Origin: Sordariomycetes sp. S80-01Y
Taxonomy: Eukaryota; Ascomycota; Sordariomycetes
Length of the DNA stretch: 64,000 nt
Assembly (NCBI GenBank): GCA_037042185.1
Contig: JAXQJY010000032.1
Coordinates: 1,116,001 to 1,180,000 of the forward strand
Direction: 5' to 3'
Shown here: piece after piece, positions 1 to 10,979 of the stretch
How positions within the stretch are numbered: position 1 is the stretch's first letter
Layout: every line of letters starts with the position of its first letter
The notes under the pieces: model-generated
Told to the model about the DNA's origin: nothing
What the model saw: the letters and a program-made list of their open reading frames with translations, nothing else
Databases searched by the model: none
Made by a program: the position numbers and the translations under genes

Positions 1-133
1 GTCCTCATTGACTCGTCTGAGCGATACGTGCGAGGATCCGCGGTGTTGATTTCAGAGTCTCGACCCGGCGCGGCCGACGTCGCTCTCCCGATGGAAACCA
101 AAGATGTCGAGTAGCTTCAGCCTTGGATGAGCA

Positions 134-139
134 TATAAA
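134..139 (+). promoter_or_regulatory. TATA box of the secreted-protein gene
   Basis: TATAAA lies 115 bp upstream of the ATG at 249 and is followed by a pyrimidine-rich leader, the usual arrangement for a strongly expressed fungal gene. Inferred from sequence only. Confidence 0.5.
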
Positions 140-248
140 CACGGGATACCCATCTGTTTCTCCATATTCCATTCTTGACAAGCACCTCATCAGCCTACTA
201 TCCTCCACTCCCAAGTACAGTCTTGCAACTCCCAACCCCGCCATCACC

Positions 249-1403
249 ATGAAGCCCGCCACTTACCTCCCCGTCCTCGGGGCCCTCGCCGTCAACGCCA
301 CTCCGCTCCAGGCCCGTCAAGCCATCGACTTCGACCTGATTGACTCCGCCCCGGACCCAACAGTCGTCACCCTCGACGTCCTCGCCCCGGCCACCACCGT
401 CCACTTCGACTTGCCTGCTGCCACCGAGGAAGCCGTCTCCCTGCCCCTCAACGAGAAGCGCTCCCTCGTCACCAAGCGCGCTGCCTGTGATCCTCAGCCT
501 GAGGGACATGGGCCTGCTCCCGAGGAGGACACCCCGGAGGCGTTCGTCGACTTTGAGGAGTTCGCCGATGTCGCCAACGGTGCTTCCGTACCCAGCGGAT
601 ACAAGCAGACATTCAAGAACTTGAAGGGCAGCAACAGCGCGTATGCTTACATGGGTCACACGCTGCTTGAGGAGTACGATCCCGCTGTCTGTGCTGCCAA
701 CTGCGACGCCATTGATGGCTGCTCCGGTATGTCGTCTCTCCCTTCCACCCATCACAGCTGATTAACATCGAAAGGCATCAACATCTACTTTGAGCGCTCC
801 CCCACCGTCGAGCCCGGTGAGAGCTGCGAGAACCCCGACTCGACCACCTTCATCAAGTGTGTCTACTGGGGCGGCTACGTCGCCGACATCAACGCCGACA
901 ACAAGGGCCAGTGGCGCGACGACTTCCACGTCGTCATCGCCGGCTCCAACGGCTACATGAAGGACTCGGTGCCCGAGATCGACGGCTACACCGGCACCGC
1001 CTTGGGCAACGCCGCCATCAACGCGCCCCGCAACTGCAACGGCGAGGACACCTACCTCGGCGTCAAGCTCTTCACCACCAGCTTCTTCGATCCCGCCCTC
1101 TGCGCCGCCGCCTGCTCCGAGTTGGAGGGCGACAAGCCATGCCGCTTCTTCACCACCTACGTCGCGCACCTGGCTGGACGCCCTGAGGGCCAGTACTGCG
1201 CCATGTACAGCCAGAGCTGGGACAAGTCCTTCGCCACCAATGTTGTAAGTGAGACTTCTTGATATGACCAGACCAGATGAGGGATGAGAGCTGACTAGAA
1301 GCAGGGCCAATGGCGCGGAGAGGAGTTCTACTCAGTCAACTACGCGTTCGCTTACTGGAACAATGCCAACCCTGGCTTCCCCGAGAACCCCGAGAAGAAG
1401 TAA
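249..1403 (+). CDS. Secreted cysteine-rich protein with Kex2-type propeptide
   Basis: Three exons (249-726, 775-1244, 1305-1403) give 348 aa; introns are 48 and 60 bp. The N-terminus is a signal peptide (hydrophobic stretch at residues 5-16). A propeptide with Lys-Arg pairs at 70-71 and 76-77 follows, so Kex2 cleavage would leave a mature protein starting near residue 78. The mature part has two Cys-rich halves, each with a C-x3-C motif of the form VCAANC or LCAAAC, resembling a duplicated PAN/apple-like module, and the motif HVVIAGSNGY. I recognise it as a common secreted family of filamentous ascomycetes without a known function; carbohydrate binding is sometimes suggested. The ATG at 249 is chosen because it opens directly into the signal peptide. 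Confidence 0.85.
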
Positions 1404-1961
1404 GCTTCTTGAAAAAGCCCACGTGGGGGTTGCAGGTTGCACTGCTTCATGTAGTGACACTGGTGGTACGCTGAGCCGTTCAAGGTAGCGAGTGGATGAT
1501 GAGATGCATTGAGTGGCGCTTGGTGTCAGGTGATTCAAGTTTGTGGCGTGGTGTTGCTACTTGTACATGATTTGACACCACTGCATAGCTGAGATTCAGA
1601 TTCAGGGTCGGATCGTAGACGCATGCTTTGTTATCTACTCAGCTAGGGAGCTTTAATTCAATTACTTTTATTAGACCAATTGCCGCGCCATTGCTAAAGA
1701 ATACTTTGTCGCTGGAAATCGAGAAATAATCAAACGAGAGCCCTCTTGTCACCTCGAATGCCAAGTTGCCCTTATCTGCAGTCCGTACGCCGCGGACAAG
1801 CTCTCTCGAGAGTGTTCAGCGGCTGGCCACTTGGGGTTAGAACATGAAAGCTTAGGATCCAGATTGACTAGCGTTGCGTGCGGCCAACAGGCTGCCTTTT
1901 TCCACATTGCCATGCAAAACAAACAGGTCATCAAACCACGCTTGTAATACTGGTGCCAGAC
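1404..1961. other. Convergent 3' region, no gene seen
   Basis: This is the shared 3' flank of the secreted-protein gene (+) and the TMEM16 gene (-). It is somewhat AT-rich around 1640-1740, as expected for 3' UTRs. No coding signal, repeat or RNA gene was seen. Confidence 0.5.
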
Positions 1962-4310
1962 TTAAGCCTTAGGGCTCGGGGCCGCTTTCTCCGACTTGCC
2001 AGCCTCCGAAGTCTGCTATTGAGAATTAGTTCGGGCTGTACTAAGTAAGACTAGGGGCGACTCACCAGCTGGATCATCTTGCGTCCGATAGTAATGGTGT
2101 CCTGCATTCCCCTCTGTCGCTGCCAGAACACCTCCTCGGGGCTGCCATTACCCTTGATGCTCAGCTCCCTCGCCTCTTCTTCGAGGCTTTGCCGAGTGAT
2201 CTTTTCGCCCTCTTGGATTCCGGGAGCAGCAGCCTTTTCCGCCACATCTTGTCCCAAAGTCTCCTCAAGCAGTTTCTTCTTCATCATGAACCGTTCCTTT
2301 CTCTCCTTCTGCAAACCTTGGCTCTCGAACTTGTTCATAACAAAATTGACGGCCAACTTCACAATGAAGTAGAAGTGCTCAGATATCATGATAGACGCAA
2401 GGACGCCCCAAGCTGTAATGTGCGTTGTTGTACCCCTTGCACCGGAAGCCGAGCCAGAGCAAAGGAAGACGATTGCTGAAGAGGTGACACTACCTAGCCA
2501 CGAGAGGAATCCCAGGGCAGTGAGCCATGGGCCAATAGAGTCAGACCTCCAAGGAATAGGCCGTCGAGAGCCAATGGCAATTTTCACGGCATCGGAGCGG
2601 AGTTCGACCCAGTTGTTGACGAGGAAGCAGCACGCCGCCAGTGGCCAGGCGACGGAGAAGAGGGAGAGATAGCCGTATTGAATCACCATCTCGCGGTAGT
2701 CACCGCTCACGTCATAGCTTTCGAGTTCGCATTCGTGACGAACACGCTGGAGGAATTCAGCTTCCTCGGGGTGGTCCTTTGCATGGGGTTGACTCTTGTT
2801 TTTGAAGTCCTTGGCTTTCTCACCGGCCTTGCGCTTGGCCCACGGGACGACGACTTCGGTTGCAAAGTTGATGATCTGCGCCGTGACAGTAAAGTAGAAC
2901 ATCTGCCCACTTATCCTTGCAGGGTTGATCTGGAATTCCTTCGTCGGGAGCGGTTTCTCGGAGAAGGTGATGGTCTGAGCAGTCGCGTGCCAGAAGTCAA
3001 GGAATGGAACCAGGATGTTGCCGAATGGGATGTAGACAAAAGCTGTGAACAGGAGAGGCATATACGATGTCATAAAGTTGAGGACGAATTGCTTCTGAAT
3101 GAGTGCTGCGTTGTGGGCGTCGACATTTTGGTAGTTTTCCCATTGCGTCAGAGTCTCGGCAGCCTTCATGAGGATGGTTGAGAAAAGTGGCGTAAACGTG
3201 CAGAGAAGAATCGTGGGCAAGAAGGCCTGAACCGTAAGACAGAGTTTCGTGAGAATGATGAAGCACTTACAAGATACTGCTTTCCACCGCCGCTGTAGAC
3301 TTCGTTGATGAAGACTTCTAGGGAGTTGCAGGTAACGACTAACCCACCAAGCACAAGGATACAAGCCAGAGCAAAGGGGATCTGAAGGAGCTGAGTCTTC
3401 ACTCTCTTGATCGGATCATAGACTTTGACCGGCTCCCCAGTAACGGCATCTTCAGCCTCGAAGTCCCATTGAAACTGCGGTCTTGGATGCTGGATATTCG
3501 AAACCCCCCTCACGCCCCAAGTGACGGCAAGATCGACCTCCTTCTTCTTCCAATATTCGAAGAATACGACACTCCAGAAGCAGCTCAGCAGGGCATAAAG
3601 CTTTGAGAACTGACCAAGCAACATCCATGCTGCAAATCCGGCAGCGGCTGGGAACAAGAGAAAGCGGAAATAGGACTGCACAAATGCGAAGTAGAAGGCC
3701 ACGTCTTCGCCGAACTTGTTTCTGATCTCATCGAGGTCGGCCTGGTCGAGGAGGTATTTCTTGGACCACTTCTGAATCCAAGCTTTGTTGAAAGCATGGT
3801 TGTGCAAGGGGAAGACAGACTCAACGTACTTCCATTTCCCGTTGCCCGGAGTGATGCCCGCACCACCATCATTGACCGGCTTGGTCAAGATGAGATATAC
3901 CAGCCTCGACCGCTCGGCTTCAGTGACGGGCTCATCTTGGAGCGATTGCTTGATGTCCTTTTCGGGGCTGGCGGAACGGATGCCGTGCAGCCAATCTTGC
4001 AGACGCGCGCGGTAGACGTGCTGGGCAAGGAAGTCGGAAGAGGCGATGCGCACGAAGATGAGCAGGGAGTCTTCGGTGCCGTGGCGGACTTCGGTTGCGA
4101 GACCGACTCTGGTAAGGGATTCGATGAGCTGGACGAAGCAGGCTTCGGCCTCGGCGCGTTCTGGGAATGATCAGCTACGCAGAGAAGTGAGTGGAGTGTA
4201 CCCTGCTTACCGTCAGAGGGAATCTTGTGGTTGACGACAAAGTCGACACCGTAGTTGCTCTCGACGGTGCCGTCGTCGCGTTTGCCATACAGGCCCCTAA
4301 GGCTCGTCAT
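1962..4310 (-). CDS. TMEM16/anoctamin family protein (Ist2-like lipid scramblase)
   Basis: Four exons on the minus strand (4310-4211, 4160-3271, 3226-2066, 2015-1962) encode 734 aa, the length of the fungal TMEM16 scramblases afTMEM16 and nhTMEM16. The cytosolic N-terminal ferredoxin-like domain is followed by about ten membrane segments. The calcium-site signatures of the family are visible: DYREM in the segment before IQYGY, and NNWVELRSDA in the next helix, supplying the acidic ligands. The family motif WENYQN in the third exon also fits. Such proteins are calcium-activated phospholipid scramblases; yeast Ist2 tethers ER to plasma membrane. The short final exon (17 residues, Lys/Ala-rich tail) was inferred from a clean donor and acceptor. 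The gene is divergent from the phosphoesterase gene. Confidence 0.93.
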
Positions 4311-4930
4311 GTTAACTGTCGCTTTCACTTTCTGGCCTCAATGGCTAGTGAATGTCAAGTTTTCGGAGATGAAGAGAGGTTTAGAGGAAAGGGAGGAAGG
4401 TAGATCTAGCCAAGCCCTAGAATCGAGGGACGATGACGCGCGGGGTGGTGGGACATGTATGAAGATCAGGGAATTTGGGGATGTGCGCAGGGTCATTGAT
4501 CGCTGAAGCAGGGAAGACGTCACTGATTTCAGCTCGCAGCTGAGCTCAGGCAGCTACCACAAGCTAGCGCGGGCGATCTCAGACATCAGCCACAGAAACG
4601 CCACATAAGACGAGCTGCGCAGCCTGCAATTGGGTGGGCACTGGATCAAAATATCAAGGCAGTTTTGAAGTTTCCAGGGAGCACGAGGGCGAGGATGGCG
4701 TGAGGGTGGTAATGGGAAGCTGGAAGGTGGGAGCTGGGCGTGCCTTGAGCTCCCCCACCAATTGGTCCCCGATCAGCAGGGGTGCCATGACATCAGCGGG
4801 GCAAACGCGCAACACTCACCGGTAAGCTCAGCTCGGTCAGACAATAGGAAGTCCAGCTCTTCCATCCAACTCTCTCCAGGTCGACCTCATCTCTAATTCC
4901 ATTGCCAGACTGCGCTCCTTAGGGCACATA
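4311..4930. promoter_or_regulatory. Divergent promoter region, TMEM16 and phosphoesterase
   Basis: 620 bp separate the two divergent start codons. The only clear element is a CCAAT palindrome, listed separately. No credible ORF is present. Confidence 0.45.
4758..4765. promoter_or_regulatory. CCAATTGG palindrome (CCAAT on both strands)
   Basis: CCAATTGG reads as a CCAAT box in either direction. It lies 166 bp upstream of the phosphoesterase ATG and about 450 bp upstream of the TMEM16 ATG. CCAAT boxes are bound by the Hap/CBF complex in fungi; its use here is inferred. Confidence 0.35.
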
Positions 4931-5902
4931 ATGGGCCTCCTCTCCCTCGTCGGCCTGCGTCGCCGCAACCATTGGCAGCCCCTCACCCTCCTCGATCACA
5001 TCCTCTCCTCGCCGCTGACCTTCTTCGTCTCCATCTTCTACTCCCTCGTCGTCCTACTCCGCGGCCATCCCTTCCACCCACCGCGCACCCGACCCCCAAT
5101 CCGCGTCGTGTCCATCTCCGACACCCACGACCAGACAGTCCCCATCCCCGACGGCGACATATTGATACATGCGGGCGATTTGACGGACGATGGCACCGTG
5201 GAGAGCATACAAAAGCAGCTGGACTGGTTGAAGCGGCAGAAGCATCCAGTCAAGATCGTCATCGCGGGGAACCACGACAGTTGGTTCGATCCCAAGAGTC
5301 GAAAGGATGAGGACGCCAAGACCCTGCGCAAACCCAACCTCCAAGGGTTGACGTACCTGGAGAGTACCGGGTGCTCGCCGGAGATCCGGGGCCGCACCAT
5401 CAACATCTTCGGCGTGCCCGACATCCCAACCATCGGCCCCAGGGAGCACGCCTTTCAGTACGATTCATCCCAGCACCCTTGGCTCAGCAAGGTGCCTCCC
5501 GAGACCGACATCCTCGTAACCCACACCCCGCCCTTCGCCCACCGCGACCTCTGCCTCGGCTGTCCGCACCTCCTCCGGGAGCTCTGGCGCGTCAGGCCCA
5601 GGCTGCACGTCTTTGGACACGTGCACTTCGGCGCGGGGACGGAAGCCGCCTACTTTGACGAGCTGCAGGCGCGGTACGAGAAGCTGATGAGCAGACCAAG
5701 GCTGGGCCTGGTGCGTGAGTGCTTCCCCTGCGGGCTGTGGCTGGACGTGCTGGAAATTGTCTATCTGGGCGTGGAGAGCGTGTTGTGGAAGTGGGTCATG
5801 AGCGGCCCCGGGAGCAACGATGGGACTTTGTTAGTGAATGCGGCGCAGATGGTGGGCGACAGTGGGCGGGTGAAGAGCAGGGCCGTTGTGGTAGATGTTT
5901 AA
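4931..5902 (+). CDS. Calcineurin-like metallophosphoesterase, membrane-anchored
   Basis: A single exon of 323 aa. A hydrophobic segment at about residues 28-44 suggests an N-terminal anchor. The full metallophosphoesterase signature is present in order: SDTHD (63-67), GDLTD (82-86), GNHD (113-116), THTPP (197-201) and GHVH (229-232), supplying the Asp, His and Asn ligands of a two-metal centre. The arrangement resembles the MPPED/UPF0046 group of class III phosphodiesterases. Those enzymes hydrolyse phosphodiesters, but the physiological substrate of the fungal members is not established. The 3' end converges on the GH16 gene with 187 bp between them. Confidence 0.9.
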   Translation: MGLLSLVGLRRRNHWQPLTLLDHILSSPLTFFVSIFYSLVVLLRGHPFHPPRTRPPIRVVSISDTHDQTVPIPDGDILIHAGDLTDDGTVESIQKQLDWLKRQKHPVKIVIAGNHDSWFDPKSRKDEDAKTLRKPNLQGLTYLESTGCSPEIRGRTINIFGVPDIPTIGPREHAFQYDSSQHPWLSKVPPETDILVTHTPPFAHRDLCLGCPHLLRELWRVRPRLHVFGHVHFGAGTEAAYFDELQARYEKLMSRPRLGLVRECFPCGLWLDVLEIVYLGVESVLWKWVMSGPGSNDGTLLVNAAQMVGDSGRVKSRAVVVDV

Positions 5903-6089
5903 AACATCGGGGACGGCCTCATCCAAGTTATAGATCTGTCACAAATACGGTACAACAAAAGCAAGGAGTTCTTCTAAATCTTGATTCGGTATTAAACTGT
6001 CTAAGCTTTCTTGAAATCCACTCAAACGCCTGCCATGCCGCTGGGTATATCTCAAACAAAACAAAGTGAACCCCCATTTTCTACACCCA

Positions 6090-7739
6090 TCAGAGCACCA
6101 TGACCAATCCAACCATCACCGCCCAGGCAACAACACCCTTGCCAGGGCCCTTCTTCTCGACCGCGCCGGCCTCGGGCAGGAACTGCGTGCCATTCGCCGC
6201 AGGGACACCACCAGTGGGCATCGCCATCCCTGGGGGACAGACCGTAGTCGTGCCCACGGCGTATCTCTGCTGCTGCGGCGGGCCAGCCATGGGCGGAGGC
6301 TGGGGCTGCTCCTCGTCCGCCACGTTGGCGTAGATGGTCAGGCGCGCATCCCCGCCGCAGAACTGAGACGCGTCGCCGGGGCAAGGCTTCGAGCAGTCCG
6401 AGGATTCGAGCGGGAGCGCCATGGTCTCGGCATCGAGCGTGGTGGCGCAGAAGCACGAGTTACCCGACAGACCGGCGTAGGTACTGTCCGAGCAGGAAGT
6501 AATGCACATTTCCAGCGTCATCTCTTCCGACTCCTGGATAGCCTTGAAGGACTTGAAGTCGGATGAGGAGCTGAAGCAGCCTAGGTATGAATAGTCCTCG
6601 ATCAGAGCGGGGTTTGCGGGAGTCTCCGTAGCCGAGGGTGTGGTCGTGGGTGTGATGATAGGGGTAGACGTCGGCGAGGGCGTGGCGGGGGTAGCGTTGG
6701 GGTCGAAGGTGTAGGCGTCGATGTACGCAACGTCCCAGTAGGCGTTCGCGAAGGCCTCAGGATTGTTCGCAACGTACTCCTGGCACGTGGGCGCAAAGTC
6801 CGTGCAAGAATCAGCTTGACCCCATAGGGCGTTGCCGTAGTCTCCGCAGAAGTTCTGTCCTTGTGAGCGTGTGTTGGAAGCACAGGGGGCCAAGAGAGAA
6901 CTTACAATGTTGATGACGAGGCTCATGTCTTTGAAGTAATCGTCCACGTCGCACTTGGAGCTTCCGAACACGGCCTGTGGCAAGCCCCATCCCTCAGGGT
7001 TGGGTTCCTTGCTCCCAATGTCGGCGGGGATATCGCCCCTAGCGAAGTGCCACACCTTGATGTACTCATCATCCCACTGCATGGCATAGACGCCACCCCC
7101 GACGGCGTTGAACCCGTCTCCGTAGGAGCTTGCATCAGTCGAAGGAGGGTTGTAGCCGCAGCCGATGTTCTGGTCACCGACGTAGCAGTCCTCGTTCCGC
7201 TGTTCCCCGGAAAAGAGGTCGGCCTGGGAGGTGGGATCCTGGAAGCAGCCGGGGGCGGTGTGTGCCGAGATGATGTTGTTGTGGGCTGTGTTTGCGCCCT
7301 CGATGATGTCGAGCTCGCCGCCGTAGGGCCAGTCGTCACCGTAAGCCCAGACTGGTAGGGTTTGTCAGTACACGTTCATCCCATCTTTACCCCTGAGCAG
7401 CCAAGACCGGGGATGGGGGGGAGACTTACAGGCTGGCCAGAGACCACACTGGGAAGGTGGCATGTGCAAAAAGTCCGCAATGAAGAGCCCATGTGTCCAG
7501 GACTCCTTGCTTTCCAGCCTCAGACTAGGCCGTCCTTCGTCCAGGCCATATGTGTTTGAAGAATCAACGCCAAGACGAACTACGCCCGAATCTTCGTCCA
7601 CGGAAAACAGACCCTGAGCCTCGGCGTCTTCCCGCCCTTGGTAAGCCACATATCCGTTTGAGAGATCGGTGCCGTTGACCCAGTCGAATCCATTGAGGAG
7701 GGAGTCGCCGGCGTAGGAGGTCGATAGTGAGTAAGCCAT
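6090..7739 (-). CDS. GH16 beta-glucanase with WSC domain and C-terminal anchor
   Basis: Three exons (7739-7430, 7351-6906, 6854-6090) encode 506 aa. The GH16 laminarinase-type domain spans residues 1 to about 300, with the catalytic motif ELDIIEG at 116-122; Glu116 is the nucleophile and Glu121 the acid/base by family analogy. A Thr/Pro/Ser-rich linker follows, then a WSC domain with its Cys pattern (YLGCF ... CSKPCPG). The protein ends in a short hydrophobic stretch suited to a GPI anchor or membrane segment. It is expected to cut or remodel wall beta-1,3(4)-glucan. Oddly, the first ATG opens almost exactly where the mature enzyme should begin (MAYSLSTSY), with no signal peptide. An upstream leader exon could have been missed, but none was found. 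Confidence 0.9.
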
Positions 7740-8454
7740 GTTGAGTGTATGGCTTGTGAGAATGTGAGTGTGAAGTACCAAGCAAAAGGATCGAACATGA
7801 CGGGAGAGTTGAAGACCTTTTATGCCTCTCTTCAGACAAGCAGATTTGGGTGGTCGGTACAGCAGGAATGGGGTAGAGGTTGGTGTATTCCCGTCTTCCA
7901 TGCCCAAGAACGCAATCAAAGCCACGAGGTTGGCTTCTCCCGCCCATTTTCAGGGTCCGCCACGCGAGTTCGCGACATTGAACTCCGGCCCCAGGGTTTA
8001 ATTGCATTCCAGAGGATGGAGGTTCTGTGTCTCACCCGAGCGGCTCCCACCGAGATCTGTGGCTGAGGCGACGAAAGCTCTCGACACCGGCCTGGGACCT
8101 GAGACATCCAACCGTGGAAGCCTCTTCACCAGCCTCATATCTTGAGACATAGGCAGCGTAAGCCACCTCACCGGCGTCACGGATGAGACAACACCGCGAA
8201 CCACCCATTCCAACACTGGGCTTGAATGCCGATGCGCGCCAACCAGTCTATTTATACAGTTCCGGAGGTGAGGATGCTACATACCTGCCTTGCCAAACCC
8301 CAACGCCGGCTCGCTAACACCCAAGAATGCCATATAAGTTCATCGGGAATATCCCATTTTCCCCTCCCTACCCCTCGATTTCTCGCCATCGACGTTCTAG
8401 GCCTTCCGTTGAGAGACTCCGTCTTCGGTAAGTAGATTCAGTGATGAGGGTCTA
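7740..8454. other. GH16 promoter and PEX12 3' flank
   Basis: No gene was seen. The part next to 7740 is the GH16 promoter, and the rest is the 3' flank of PEX12. Short ORFs here have no recognisable content. Confidence 0.45.
7817..7824 (-). promoter_or_regulatory. TATA-like element of the GH16 gene
   Basis: CATAAAAG on the minus strand lies about 80 bp upstream of the ATG at 7739. If this is the TATA box, transcription would start close to the ATG. That argues against a distant upstream leader exon. Confidence 0.35.
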
Positions 8455-9726
8455 CTAGACCATGATCCTCCTCAAGCCCTCCGTTCCACCGAGAACACGC
8501 TTCCCCGTTACCGCACAACGTCCCTTGCCACCCTCCCATTTGCCAGTGTGCGTTTCCATAAAGGACTCCTGGATGTCGTGCGTCCCTTCGACCCATCTGT
8601 GAATGCAGGTGTAGCAGTAGACCACGCCCGTCTGACAGGCCGTCGGCGTAGTGATGTCGTCTTGGCAGATGGGGCAGAGAGAAGAGTCCTTGGGCGCTGG
8701 GAGGGTATAGATCGGTAGCAAGCTCGGCGTGGCGATCGGTGCTGTCTCCGCTGAAGGTCCATTGTCTGCCTCCTCATCTTGCTTGTCTTCAGCTTTCTTC
8801 GGGGTTTTCTTCCCCAGCGTAGACAGCACTGGAGGCGGGAGCTCGATGTTCTCTGCTGCCTTCCGTGAAAGCTGCTTTGCGAAGTCACTCTGATACCACC
8901 ATTCCAGAAACTTCAAGGCAAAGATACTGGCCGGCAACGCTATGCTGAGCTTCCCCAAAACGCTCTCCCCCAATACCCTTGGATTTAGCATGCTTATCCA
9001 TCCTGGCGGCTTGCCCTTTTTCCCAGTTGGTGCGTTGGCCAACGCGTCAATGGCCTGCATGTCTGCCGCTGTCATGCGTCGCATTCGGGTCCCAATGAGC
9101 CACATCAACGGCGAATGGTACTTGCTCCCGTCGAAAAGGTAAGAAAGGTTGAAGGCAAGCATGGCGAAGTAGTAGCCCGCGTGGACGCTGGGGTAGATGT
9201 TGCGAAGGAACCAGCGGTAGTAGTGCAGGAAGCGTTGTTTGAGGGTTGGATTGTCGGGGAGACGGGTATATGCAGCTCCCAAAAGAGCCCGCGGCGCGTT
9301 GACTTCGTAGCCCTCGTCCAACTTTCGCTTCAGATACGGGATGCCGACTAGAACGAGGAGGTTCTTCCACACATCCTTGCTGCTCAACGCCAGCGCCTCC
9401 CTCGCCACGTGCGGCGCCCGAGCGGAAGCCCTCGGGATCTCGCCAACCAGGCTCTTTTCTCGTTTCAGACCGTAGAAGTTCTCTGTGAAACTGCCGCCGC
9501 GGGTGCGCAGGTAGTGCCGCTCGACGACGAGCATGAGCAGCGCGTAGAGCTCATCGAAGGAATTGAGAAGCCGTAGCAGGTAGCGCGGATGGCGCTGAGT
9601 TGCCACGGTGAGAAGGTAGCGCAGAGTCGGGGGGAGGAGCGAAGAGAGCTGTTGCTCGGAGATGATCTCGAAGAGAGATGGTTTCTGGTCGTCGAAGGTG
9701 CCGCGCAGGGCGGTTACGAACTCCAT
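8455..9726 (-). CDS. PEX12: Peroxin-12, RING-type peroxisomal ubiquitin ligase
   Basis: A single exon of 423 aa. The N-terminal two thirds are the Pex2/Pex10/Pex12-type membrane domain, starting with the typical [11 protein letters not shown] region and including the conserved [12 protein letters not shown]. The C-terminus carries the degenerate RING finger ([17 protein letters not shown], then CYTCIHRW and a final CAVTG). Pex12 works with Pex2 and Pex10 in the peroxisomal membrane to ubiquitinate the import receptor Pex5 for recycling. The gene is divergent from a thioesterase gene that ends in a peroxisomal targeting signal. Confidence 0.95.
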   Translation of the reverse strand: MEFVTALRGTFDDQKPSLFEIISEQQLSSLLPPTLRYLLTVATQRHPRYLLRLLNSFDELYALLMLVVERHYLRTRGGSFTENFYGLKREKSLVGEIPRASARAPHVAREALALSSKDVWKNLLVLVGIPYLKRKLDEGYEVNAPRALLGAAYTRLPDNPTLKQRFLHYYRWFLRNIYPSVHAGYYFAMLAFNLSYLFDGSKYHSPLMWLIGTRMRRMTAADMQAIDALANAPTGKKGKPPGWISMLNPRVLGESVLGKLSIALPASIFALKFLEWWYQSDFAKQLSRKAAENIELPPPVLSTLGKKTPKKAEDKQDEEADNGPSAETAPIATPSLLPIYTLPAPKDSSLCPICQDDITTPTACQTGVVYCYTCIHRWVEGTHDIQESFMETHTGKWEGGKGRCAVTGKRVLGGTEGLRRIMV

Positions 9727-10186
9727 GGTGGATGGCGCGACGGCCGCAGAGGGCGGACGAGATCAGGCTATGGTGTCGCTCGTGGCATGGAGATATTCGG
9801 CAGCGCGAGGAGGGGTCTGCGGTAGGTGAGGTGATGTTGATGTTGTGGGATGGAATGACGTCCACCAGATGAAGCGAGCTCGGGTCAAAGTCGCGACGCC
9901 GATCGGGCGGCCACTTCATGTGAGAGTTGCCTCGGCAAAGCCACACGCCGAATGCGGTGGACCCCAACAGCCAATCCAGCAAAGCCAACCTTCATCTCAC
10001 CTTCACTATCATTGTCTAAGCGAAAATTACCGAATCCTCCTGCAGAAGCTCTTGTTGACTTCTATCATTGCCTTTTCGTCGTTTCGAAGATATTTCTGCA
10101 CACTTGCACCGCTACGTCACCTCCCGACCTGGCCGGCGCATCCTCCACCTTTCCCCAACTTACCCCAGACCAGACCGAGGCTCAAG
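9727..10186. promoter_or_regulatory. Bidirectional promoter of PEX12 and SKL-thioesterase
   Basis: 460 bp between two divergent start codons. It contains CCTCGG at 9930-9935 and its reverse complement CCGAGG at 10175-10180, plus a CCAAT at 9971-9975. CCTCGG is the known core site of the FarA/FarB fatty-acid regulators of Aspergillus, which control peroxisomal genes. The second copy lies just before the thioesterase ATG, probably in the leader. Function here is inferred. Confidence 0.5.
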
Positions 10187-10862
10187 ATGGGAAGCGATCA
10201 GGAAACCAAGCAAGGCTGGGATGACAAAGATCGCTATGCATTGCTCAAGGGGACGCCAGAGGAGAAGGTTCTAGCATGGCTCAATCTGCTCAAGACCAAG
10301 GATGGGCACTTCAAGGCTGGTGTAAGCGTCCCCGTGACTGGGCCCCCGAGTTCCGTCTTAATCTTCACCGGACAAAGCTTCCACTCACACGCCTTCAAAG
10401 ACCAATGACACGAACAAACAATGGTGCTAATCTCCTCAGGACTGGATGGCCGAGCTCATTCCTCACATGAAGCTCCTCACCACCTCCCCGTCCATGCCCC
10501 ATCCCAGCATAACCCTCTCGTACACCGTCCAGCCAACCCACTGCAACCGCATGTACAACCTCCACGGCGGCTGCGCAGCAACGCTGTTTGACTTCACCAC
10601 CACCCTGCCTCTGTCTCTCATCAACAAGCCGGGCTTTTGGCAATTTCTGGGCGTCAGTCGCACGCTGAACGTGACCTACTTCAGGCCGGTGCCGGCGGGG
10701 ACGGAGGTGGTGATCGAGGCCGAGGTTGTGCAGGTGGGAAAGAAGCTTGCTACCATCAAGGGAACGATGAGGAGGAGGAGCGATGGTGCCGTCATGGCGG
10801 TTTGCGAGCATGGCAAGGTCAATGTTGATGCGGAGATGGAGAAGGCGCAGTCGAAGTTATGA
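10187..10862 (+). CDS. Hotdog-fold acyl-CoA thioesterase with PTS1 (SKL)
   Basis: Two exons (10187-10321, 10440-10862) encode 185 aa. The hotdog domain of the PaaI/ACOT13 type occupies roughly residues 60-175. Its signature is [12 protein letters not shown], where the HGG turn and following Asp belong to the active site, and the strand TYFRPVPAG is also typical. Enzymes of this type hydrolyse acyl-CoA to free fatty acid and CoA. The last three residues are Ser-Lys-Leu, the classical PTS1, so the protein should be imported into peroxisomes. The divergent neighbour is PEX12. The start at 10187 gives a normal-length protein and has A at -3. Confidence 0.92.
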
Positions 10863-10979
10863 GGGCTCAGATTGTATATGAGTTGGTTTGTTGATACAGG
10901 TGTACGTAGATCGCGTCGATTACACACTCAGCCCAACGACGCTTTTGTTCATCTCATCCGACCGGTGTTGCTTGTCCTC

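Noticed and set aside
198-755. Long minus-strand ORF over the secreted-protein gene
   Set aside because: A GC-driven shadow of the real gene, which has a signal peptide, proper introns and conserved motifs on the plus strand.
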